Origin: Candidatus Poseidoniaceae archaeon
GTDB taxonomy: Archaea > Thermoplasmatota > Poseidoniia > Poseidoniales > Poseidoniaceae
Assembly: GCA_022451835.1 (NCBI GenBank)
Contig: JAKUNX010000039.1
Coordinates: 1-13,000, forward strand
DNA: 13,000 bases
Reading direction: 5' to 3'
Part shown: positions 7,108 through 13,000 of the stretch, in pieces
How positions within the stretch are numbered: the stretch's first letter is position 1
Layout: each line of letters opens with the position of its first letter
Notes under the pieces: generated by a model
The model's input: the letters and a program-made list of their open reading frames with translations, nothing else
What the model was told of the DNA's origin: nothing
Database searches by the model: none
Position numbers and translations under genes: made by a program

Positions 7108-8271
7108 ATGAGTTTTATCAGCACAAGCGCACCTGGAAAATGTATCCTATTTGGCGAACATGCTGTTGTATATGGCCATCCTGCAGTAGCAGTAGCCATT
7201 GACCAAAGGATTTCTGTCAAGATTCAACCTTCACAGACTGGCATGTGGCTTCTTGATGGTAGTGCGTTAAACATGAAGCGAAACCCGCACATTAAGGGGT
7301 TAATCGATAAATTGTGGCCGGCCAGTGAGGGTGCGCCACCCCTATCAATTCACATTGAAGGTAACATCCCAAGAGCCTCAGGACTTGGCTCTTCTGCAGC
7401 ATTATCAGTCGCCTTTGCAGGCGCACTTCGTTTAGCTCGGGGCAGATGGGTAGAGACAAGTGATGCTACAATTCAGCAACAATGGGCTGAAGGATTTGGC
7501 GCTAATGTATCAACTACAAACGCTTATGATAATCAACGAGGATTTTTCTCAATTAAACCAACCAGTGAATTATTCCACATCAAAGGTGAAAAGGCTGTGG
7601 ATGCAGACGAAAATGCTATTCTTGCTCACAGTGTGGAAGCCGCAGCCCAAAATGGACGTGCTTCACCAATGGATTCTTCTACCTGCTCACATGGTGAAGT
7701 TATCATTATCTCTGACCAAATTGAAGACGATATTGATTATCTATATCGAAGAGATTTAAAGATGCCAGAAGGCGAAAGATTTTGGCATATTCATGAGTTG
7801 AATTTGGACAAAAAGCCTGATGATGTATACCTAGTTATCGGCAGCACAGGGATTAGCGCACCTACTAGTAAACAAGTTGCTAAAGTCGCCAATATGTTGC
7901 AAAAAAATCCGTCTAGAATTGAAGAAATCGAAACGATTGGAAAAATCGCTCGAAGAGGTATTGAAGCATTAAGAAATGGAGATTATGAAGCAGTGGGAAG
8001 GACTATGAGTGAGAATCAAATTATGCTCAAAAGCATAGGAGTATCGAGTCCAGAACTTGATAATTTGATCAAAGCGGCTGCTCCGACAAGTCTTGGGGCT
8101 AAATTAACCGGTGCTGGTGGCGGCGGATGTATGGTCGCACTGACAAAAAACCCCAAACTTACCAGCGATGCTATAGAACTTGCGGGCGGTAGAACATTGA
8201 TTTCAAAATTAGGCAGCCCTGGAATGAAGATAGATAGTGTGGAAAATATCACAATATGGACCATAAACTGA
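7108..8271 (+). CDS. mvk: Mevalonate kinase (GHMP kinase family)
   Basis: The enzyme phosphorylates mevalonate at the 5-hydroxyl with ATP, feeding the isoprenoid units of archaeal ether lipids. All three GHMP motifs are present in the 387-residue protein. They are the N-terminal SAPGKCILFGEHAVVYG (about 7-23), the phosphate loop PRASGLGSSAA (88-98), and the C-terminal LTGAGGGGC (333-341). GRASPMDSS (184-192) carries the likely catalytic Asp D189. The SAPGK and GEHAVVYG blocks and the G(R/K)AS..D motif are characteristic of mevalonate kinase rather than phosphomevalonate kinase or the decarboxylase. About 40 extra residues, roughly 130-170, lie between the phosphate loop and the catalytic Asp compared with compact archaeal enzymes as I recall them, making it longer than the usual 300-330. 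The divergent spacer to the Fe-S gene is 140 bp and tbp follows after 70 bp. Confidence 0.92.
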   Translation: MSFISTSAPGKCILFGEHAVVYGHPAVAVAIDQRISVKIQPSQTGMWLLDGSALNMKRNPHIKGLIDKLWPASEGAPPLSIHIEGNIPRASGLGSSAALSVAFAGALRLARGRWVETSDATIQQQWAEGFGANVSTTNAYDNQRGFFSIKPTSELFHIKGEKAVDADENAILAHSVEAAAQNGRASPMDSSTCSHGEVIIISDQIEDDIDYLYRRDLKMPEGERFWHIHELNLDKKPDDVYLVIGSTGISAPTSKQVAKVANMLQKNPSRIEEIETIGKIARRGIEALRNGDYEAVGRTMSENQIMLKSIGVSSPELDNLIKAAAPTSLGAKLTGAGGGGCMVALTKNPKLTSDAIELAGGRTLISKLGSPGMKIDSVENITIWTIN

Positions 8272-8310
8272 GCCTGGGGAAAAATAATTTCACAAGGACA
8301 AATGCTTTTA

Positions 8311-8318
8311 TTTATATA
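8311..8318 (+). promoter_or_regulatory. TATA box of tbp
   Basis: TTTATATA is centred about 27 bp upstream of the tbp ATG, the usual distance from an archaeal TATA box to the transcription start. Transcription would therefore begin at or within a few bases of the ATG, giving a leaderless mRNA. The absence of any Shine-Dalgarno sequence before the ATG agrees with this. Confidence 0.65.
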
Positions 8319-8321
8319 CCT

Positions 8322-8340
8322 CTTATAAGCCGCTTATAAG
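8322..8340 (+). promoter_or_regulatory. Tandem palindromes (CTTATAAG x2) in the tbp promoter
   Basis: CTTATAAG occurs at 8322-8329 and again at 8333-8340. Each copy is its own reverse complement, and the second extends to GCTTATAAGC. The starts are 11 bp apart, about one helical turn, so bound proteins would lie on the same face of the DNA. The pair fills the gap between the TATA box and the ATG, a position suited to a repressor. The copies are themselves TATA-like, so binding by TBP is also possible. Confidence 0.55.
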
Positions 8341-8341
8341 C

Positions 8342-8956
8342 ATGACAACAGATGAAGAACGTCTAACAGTAGTAAATGTAGTTGCCAGCACAAGAGTTGC
8401 TGAAGAACTTGACCTCCCAGATATTGCAATTCAGTTGAATTGTGAATATGAACCTGAGCAGTTTCCAGGTGTCGTTTATCGAGTAACTGACCCGAAACTA
8501 GCCATCCTAATGTTCCGATCAGGCCGAGCAGTTTGTACTGGTGGTAAAGATGAAGACAATATCCATACCGGAATCGACAGAATGATTTCCGATCTACGTG
8601 GTGCTGGAATCAAGACATGGGACTTGGATGATGTAGAAATTGAAGTTCAAAACATGGTTGCTACCTATGCACTTCATTACCCTGAAGATTATGATGGTAA
8701 CGACAAATTCACTGGAGAGCCACTTGCTGGAGTACCAAGAAAGTTGAATCTAAACAACTTAACCTTCCACCTTCCTTTCGATAAGGTAGAATACGAGCCA
8801 GAACAATTCCCAGGTTTGATTTACCGATTAGACTATCCTAAGGTTGTCTGTTTGATTTTCGGTAGTGGAAAGATGGTTATCACTGGAGCTCGTCACAAAG
8901 ATGAGATTCTTGAAGCAGTAGAAATCATCAAGGACGAATTAGCAGATTTGCTGTGA
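8342..8956 (+). CDS. tbp: TATA-binding protein
   Basis: This is the general archaeal transcription factor that binds the TATA box and recruits TFB and RNA polymerase. The 204-residue protein is two imperfect repeats forming the saddle: about 9-92, with EYEPEQFPGVVYR (35-47) and MFRSGRAVCTG (57-67), and about 100-204, with EYEPEQFPGLIYR (150-162) and IFGSGKMVITG (172-182). The four DNA-kinking phenylalanines are all present (F41, F58, F156, F173). Compared with repeat 1, repeat 2 has about 20 additional residues (about 112-133) between VQNMVATY and the first helix LNLNNLTFHL. This is unusual, since typical archaeal TBPs are 180-190 residues. There is no acidic C-terminal tail. The promoter has a TATA box and two palindromes, and the mRNA is probably leaderless. 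Confidence 0.97.
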   Translation: MTTDEERLTVVNVVASTRVAEELDLPDIAIQLNCEYEPEQFPGVVYRVTDPKLAILMFRSGRAVCTGGKDEDNIHTGIDRMISDLRGAGIKTWDLDDVEIEVQNMVATYALHYPEDYDGNDKFTGEPLAGVPRKLNLNNLTFHLPFDKVEYEPEQFPGLIYRLDYPKVVCLIFGSGKMVITGARHKDEILEAVEIIKDELADLL

Positions 8957-8963
8957 AATAAAC
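8955..8963 (+). promoter_or_regulatory. Possible TATA box for the large surface protein
   Basis: GAAATAAAC overlaps the tbp stop codon. Transcription about 26 bp downstream would start near 8985, within the short inverted repeat at 8977-8989. It shares the AAATAA core with other promoters in the window. Confidence 0.3.
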
Positions 8964-8976
8964 TTCCAATTCTGAC

Positions 8977-8989
8977 CCTACTCAGTAGG
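8977..8989 (+). promoter_or_regulatory. Short inverted repeat upstream of the large surface protein gene
   Basis: CCTACT and AGTAGG are perfect inverted arms around a single base. The dyad sits between the possible TATA box at 8955 and the coding region, near the predicted transcription start, and overlaps an AGGAG sequence at 8987-8991. It could be an operator; a 1-base loop makes an RNA hairpin terminator unlikely. At 13 bp it could also be chance. Confidence 0.3.
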
Positions 8990-9026
8990 AGAAGTGTTCA
9001 TTGCCTATGTATTGCGTCGCCATAGC

Positions 9027-12000
9027 ATGCGGAGCATCGCTTATCAGCAAATTAAAGCGCTGGCTTTGATATTAATCATGCTCCTATCCACTACAATTAC
9101 TTATGATGCAACAGACACTCTTCAAGACATTACATATTCAGAAAATAGTTCAAAGTCATCTGCCAGCGCTACTGATGTTCCAGTTTGGCGCGTGGGCGAT
9201 AAATGGAAATATGCTGGAACATTTGACCCCACTCAGTTAGTTATCGACTCAGGAGTGGAAGCCAATGTTGGTGAAATTAACGGTGATTCAATAACTGAAG
9301 TATTGTCTATTTCAGAACAAAATGTTGATGGTACACCAACATTAGTTTACACTGTTAGAACCTCAGCTAATTTTGACAAATCAGGTGTTTCGCTGGATAG
9401 TTTCACCGGTACCGCAGAAATTGAATTTACTCAAACAGAAGTATTGAGAGTAAGTGATTTAGCATCACTTAGAAGTGATTTAGATTTGTTCATAGAATTC
9501 ACACCAAGTGGTATTAGCTTTTTGAAGCAAACCATCGGTGACATCACGATATCTAATACCTACAGCCCTCCAAGCGAAAACTATGATTTCCCCTTAAGAA
9601 ATGGAGATAGGTGGACTACTACAGTAACCTCAACATCACAATGGTCCGGCTCAAGTGACTATATTACGCCGTTTCCTCCACCATCCTCAGACACCAATAG
9701 TTCGACCTACGAAGTAACTAGCGTGGGTAAACCAAGCAATGAATTTGGCCAATCGATTAACTATGGAGGCTGTGACTACTCATACGAAATTACCTCGTTT
9801 AATTCAGACGGAGATGAAGCAGGCTATACTTGGTACTGCCCAGCAGCCCGGAATTTTGCTTGGAAGCATACTGAAGAAGATGTCGGACTGACTATTGATT
9901 TTAGACTCAAAGAATATATGCCAAAGGATTCATCTGGCGTAAATATTTACAATAACCCCGGAATTAGAGATGATTGCCTTTTCATCGATACTGAAAGTGA
10001 TGTTACCGCTTTGGATACACCGATAGAAGTCTGGGTAAATGCTTCATCAGCAGCAGGATGTTTCAGCAGTACTAGCGGCGTATCACTAGAATTGAGGCAT
10101 GAGGCTACTGGGGAAGTTCAAACCCTTACTACAGCAGCTAATGGCACTGCTTGGGCGATAATTAACATCGGTAATTCAGTAGACGGTTCAGTCACTTCAA
10201 CCGATTGGGCAAGCCATGGATTAGTAGCGAAGACAACTTCTGGCAGTTTAGTTGGGGCTAAGACAATCACTCTTGATGATGACCTTGTAGTATTGGACTT
10301 ATTCGCTGATGCTGAAAGAGCCATAATTACTAGAAATAGAGATGGAGAATTAAAGCAACTAAATTCTCTTTCAGGATATAATGTACTTCCTGGAGATCAA
10401 CTTATTATCGAGGTGTCTATTCAAAATAATGGCATTACAGATAGCGTTGCAACCGATTTGCGCATCTATCCACCTACTGGTAATGATTTCAATTTACCAG
10501 TTCCATCATTATCTACCTATGAAATCTACAAAACTAATTTCACATGGGATGTGCCAGAAAACCAACCAATTGGAAATATACCAATTTCTTGGGAGGCAGA
10601 CCCTGATGAGTTAAACTCTGCAGATGCTAATCCAAATAACGACTATGCTATTATCGAATTATTTGTGGGAAGATCGCCTACGCCAGTAGCAAATCATGTT
10701 AGTGCGCTAACAAAGGTCGAAGTTTTCATCAATGCAAGTTCAAGTTTCGATGAAGATGGAGGCAATGTTTCATGCATATTCGATATACCTTATGATGATG
10801 GTTCTCGTTCATGGGCTTACATGGAAGTAGTATCTACCAGTTGTCAAACTAATTGGACTTGGATTGACGATGGAAACTATCCAATTGTTGTCACTGTTGT
10901 TGATGAAGAACGTGATGAAGTCGAACAAATCATGTATGCAAACATCACTAATAGGGCTCCATTAATAGAAATAAGAAGCATGCGTACAGAAGCAAGAGTG
11001 GAACATCCTATCACGCTGTATGCATTTGCTAATGACACTGATTCTGAAGACCCTTTTCCTGGAGTAGTAGATGTCTTTTGGCCTGATGCACAATGTATGG
11101 AAGGATATTACACCAAGACTTGTACAACTACCGCTCCTACTGAAGGTTATCATTCGTTCAAAGCTATTGGCGTCGATGATGATTTAGCACAAACAGAAGC
11201 AGATATCGATATTTTATTCACCAACATCGCACCTCACAGCACGATAATCAATCTGTATGATAATAGTGGAATTATTGAGTCTGATGAACAGCAGATTTGG
11301 CAACTTGATGAAGACCAGTTAGTCACCATTAAAGGACAGGCTGAAGATTCTGTTGATGATATAGAGGAATTAGATCATACTTGGTGGCCAGATAACCGCC
11401 AGTCTGACTTAATTTACTTCCTAAAAGGTAGAGTCACTGAATTTGATATGAGTTGGCAAACCTCTGGATTGCATACTATTAGACTCGATGTCACCGATGA
11501 CGATGGTGCTACTAGTTCAACAAATGAGCGCTGGGTAAATATTAGAAATGTCCCGCCAATAGTACAACCATTAGATTCAATTTTACCAATTGCTGAAGGT
11601 CAAACAATTACTATTACTGGAAACTCAACAGATACGCAAAGTGATTTAGCATCACTAGTCAAATGCTGGGATGTTGACCCTGGAATTGATAGTGATGGCA
11701 TAGGAGGAGCTAGTGATGATTGTGATATTGTTGGAGATGTTTTCAATTATGCGTGGAACAGAAGCGGTTCACATACTGTTGTCTATCACGTGACTGATGA
11801 CGACGGCGCAACTACCAGTGAGGTTGTAGTGGTTGATGTTGTCAATATTCCTCCGCTTGTTAAAGTAAAATCGATTCAATGTCGAGCATATGAAAACTGT
11901 ATTCTAGATGCTCGCTCAACTGTTGATTCACTTAATGACATAGGTGGATTGAACTATGTATGGGATACTGATATCAACTTTGATAGTAATGGTGATGGAA

Positions 12001-12548
12001 TTAAAGATAATGATGCTGACCTAGTTGGCGCTAGAGTTGAACATACGTTCAAGCAGGAAGGTAAGGTAACGATTAAAGCAATTGTGTGGGATGAAAACCC
12101 AGAAAAACCTGGCTCAAAAGAAATGGTCGTCGATGTAGGCCCTGCTGATCGCAATATCATAGAAGAAGCAGGGGCATTACTCGCAGGAGAAGAAGCCAAC
12201 CCGATAGCTCAACTCGCTCTTGCATTAATCGTAATTATGCTGCTTGTACTGGTTGGACGAAGAAGAAGCAATGCAGAAAAAGTAAAAACATGGGAACAAG
12301 ATGATTTGGATTCAGCCTTTGATAGCGATGGAAAATTAAATTCCGAAACTCGCAAACCAGCCGCTCCACCGCCTGGTTTTGTCTTCGAACAAGCGTTACA
12401 ACTCCCTCCTGATGCTGCGGATTCTGATGCTTTTTCTATCGATGAACTACTTGCAGATCCGCAATTACCCGAGGGTGGGCTTCCTGACGGATGGACGATG
12501 GAACAATGGAAGTATTACGGCCATGAATGGTTGAAGTCTCAAAAGTAG
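9027..12548 (+). CDS. Large PKD/CARDB-repeat surface protein with C-terminal membrane anchor
   Basis: The 1173-residue protein has a signal peptide (about 1-25) and an N-terminal beta-rich domain starting at DVPVWRVGDKW (50) that I do not recognise. A CARDB-like domain (about 439-549; PGDQLIIEVSIQNNG) and five PKD-like units follow (about 550-640, 641-732, 733-840, 841-940, 941-1035). VTDDDGAT recurs in two units, and NVPPIV and NIPPLV mark unit boundaries. Asp-rich, calcium-binding-like loops sit in units 4 and 5 (about 884-902 and 980-998). A membrane helix (about 1060-1077) is followed by RRR and a cytoplasmic tail of about 95 residues ending in GLPDGWTMEQWKYYGHEWL. Twelve extracellular cysteines fall in adjacent pairs, suggesting disulfides. 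Adhesion or binding is likely; no enzyme domain is seen. A GTG at 8994 would add 11 residues, but the ATG at 9027 aligns the signal peptide with that of the downstream paralogue. Confidence 0.85.
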   Translation: MRSIAYQQIKALALILIMLLSTTITYDATDTLQDITYSENSSKSSASATDVPVWRVGDKWKYAGTFDPTQLVIDSGVEANVGEINGDSITEVLSISEQNVDGTPTLVYTVRTSANFDKSGVSLDSFTGTAEIEFTQTEVLRVSDLASLRSDLDLFIEFTPSGISFLKQTIGDITISNTYSPPSENYDFPLRNGDRWTTTVTSTSQWSGSSDYITPFPPPSSDTNSSTYEVTSVGKPSNEFGQSINYGGCDYSYEITSFNSDGDEAGYTWYCPAARNFAWKHTEEDVGLTIDFRLKEYMPKDSSGVNIYNNPGIRDDCLFIDTESDVTALDTPIEVWVNASSAAGCFSSTSGVSLELRHEATGEVQTLTTAANGTAWAIINIGNSVDGSVTSTDWASHGLVAKTTSGSLVGAKTITLDDDLVVLDLFADAERAIITRNRDGELKQLNSLSGYNVLPGDQLIIEVSIQNNGITDSVATDLRIYPPTGNDFNLPVPSLSTYEIYKTNFTWDVPENQPIGNIPISWEADPDELNSADANPNNDYAIIELFVGRSPTPVANHVSALTKVEVFINASSSFDEDGGNVSCIFDIPYDDGSRSWAYMEVVSTSCQTNWTWIDDGNYPIVVTVVDEERDEVEQIMYANITNRAPLIEIRSMRTEARVEHPITLYAFANDTDSEDPFPGVVDVFWPDAQCMEGYYTKTCTTTAPTEGYHSFKAIGVDDDLAQTEADIDILFTNIAPHSTIINLYDNSGIIESDEQQIWQLDEDQLVTIKGQAEDSVDDIEELDHTWWPDNRQSDLIYFLKGRVTEFDMSWQTSGLHTIRLDVTDDDGATSSTNERWVNIRNVPPIVQPLDSILPIAEGQTITITGNSTDTQSDLASLVKCWDVDPGIDSDGIGGASDDCDIVGDVFNYAWNRSGSHTVVYHVTDDDGATTSEVVVVDVVNIPPLVKVKSIQCRAYENCILDARSTVDSLNDIGGLNYVWDTDINFDSNGDGIKDNDADLVGARVEHTFKQEGKVTIKAIVWDENPEKPGSKEMVVDVGPADRNIIEEAGALLAGEEANPIAQLALALIVIMLLVLVGRRRSNAEKVKTWEQDDLDSAFDSDGKLNSETRKPAAPPPGFVFEQALQLPPDAADSDAFSIDELLADPQLPEGGLPDGWTMEQWKYYGHEWLKSQK

Positions 12549-12550
12549 AC

Positions 12551-12558
12551 TAAATAAC
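12551..12558 (+). promoter_or_regulatory. Possible TATA box for the downstream surface-protein paralogue
   Basis: TAAATAAC lies just after the stop of the preceding gene, about 40 bp before the ATG at 12594. It would give a leader of about 10-15 bases and suggests the paralogue has its own promoter. It carries the AAATAA core seen upstream of three other genes here. Confidence 0.35.
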
Positions 12559-12593
12559 GACTCTCTCAAGTAATAGGACTTCTTCGGCTGACC

Positions 12594-13000
12594 ATGTTTA
12601 AGCAACGCTGCTTGGCTATACTTCTAATTTTGATTATGTTTGTTGCCCCATTGGCTAGCCTCAATGACTCAAAACAAAACAGCTTCACAGATAATCCAGT
12701 AAATATTGAAAGCGGTACGCTAAACGGTTGGCCAGATGTACCAACATGGCGAATTGGTGACAAATATACCTATGAAACTCAGTTTGATGTTCAACAATTA
12801 ATTCAGCAAGCCAATGTTGCTGCATCTCTAAACACATTAACAGGAGATACTGTTTACGAAGTAAAAGATATCTTCTTCATTAACGTCAATAATGTCCAAA
12901 CATTAGCCTATCGAATGGAAATAGATGGAGATTTCACCTCTGGAAATAGTGGTGCAACCTTAGAAGGCGTTAGTGGCCGTCTAGATATAGGCTATAGTGG
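12594..13000 (+). CDS. Second surface-protein paralogue (3' partial)
   Basis: The frame runs open from the ATG at 12594 to the window edge (135 full codons). It begins with a signal peptide, MFKQRCLAILLILIMFVAPL. From residue 48, DVPTWRIGDKYTYETQFD aligns without gaps to residue 50 onward of the upstream protein (DVPVWRVGDKWKYAGTFD). By my count 25 of the first 59 aligned residues are identical, and similarity continues into a beta-rich stretch (GDFTSGNSGATLEGVSGRLDIGY). It is therefore a tandem paralogue sharing the unrecognised N-terminal domain. Whether it also carries PKD repeats, a membrane anchor and the tail motif cannot be seen. The intergenic gap is 45 bp. Function is unknown, presumably a secreted or surface protein. 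Confidence 0.85.
   Translation, partial: MFKQRCLAILLILIMFVAPLASLNDSKQNSFTDNPVNIESGTLNGWPDVPTWRIGDKYTYETQFDVQQLIQQANVAASLNTLTGDTVYEVKDIFFINVNNVQTLAYRMEIDGDFTSGNSGATLEGVSGRLDIGYS

Noticed and set aside
8994..8996. GTG at 8994 as the start of the large surface protein
   Set aside because: Its AGGAG lies only 2 bp away, and the extra 11 residues precede the signal peptide. The ATG at 9027 aligns with the start of the paralogue. It is not excluded, because its distance from the AAATAA element resembles that of two other genes.
12195..12275. C-terminal helix of the large surface protein as a sortase or archaeosortase sorting signal
   Set aside because: A tail of about 95 residues follows the helix and basic cluster, whereas sorting signals end within a few residues of the basic cluster.
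12566..12763. Minus-strand open frame near the right edge
   Set aside because: It lies opposite the 5' end of the surface-protein paralogue, whose signal peptide and similarity to its neighbour are clear.

Overview
The window looks like chromosome from an archaeon, most likely an uncultivated marine Thermoplasmatota lineage (Marine Group II/III, Poseidoniales-like). The evidence is a TATA-binding protein gene, a mevalonate kinase of the archaeal lipid pathway, TATA-like promoter elements with little Shine-Dalgarno signal, low G+C, and large PKD-repeat surface proteins with a C-terminal membrane anchor. The lineage is inferred from gene content and style. No rRNA, tRNA, CRISPR array, insertion sequence or phage gene is visible.

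Layout. Nt 2-2002 (+): the 3' part of a membrane-anchored amidohydrolase carrying a C-terminal EF-hand pair. Nt 2030-3517 (-): cysteinyl-tRNA synthetase, convergent with it. Nt 3579-4307 (+): a six-helix membrane protein resembling Frag1/DRAM/Sfk1. Nt 4293-6967 (-): a two-gene unit, a membrane heterodisulfide-reductase-like Fe-S oxidoreductase followed closely by a class I glutamine amidotransferase. A divergent promoter region (6968-7107) leads to mevalonate kinase (7108-8271, +), TBP (8342-8956, +), a large PKD/CARDB surface protein (9027-12548, +) and the 5' end of a second member of that surface family (12594 to the window edge, +).

How it fits together. Most genes are single housekeeping functions: translation (cysS), isoprenoid lipid synthesis (mevalonate kinase), basal transcription (tbp) and respiratory electron transfer (Fe-S protein). 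Cell-surface genes are interleaved with them. Gene spacing is tight, with no gene-free stretch over 300 bases, and strand switches are frequent, so most units are probably mono- or bicistronic.

The most notable items are: the tbp promoter, where two 8-bp palindromes (CTTATAAG) spaced 11 bp apart lie between a good TATA box and a probably leaderless start; a 20-residue insertion in the second TBP repeat; the amidohydrolase-transmembrane-EF-hand fusion; the tandem surface-protein paralogues; and a conserved-looking cytoplasmic tail motif on the first of these. I saw no defence system or clearly new multi-gene system.
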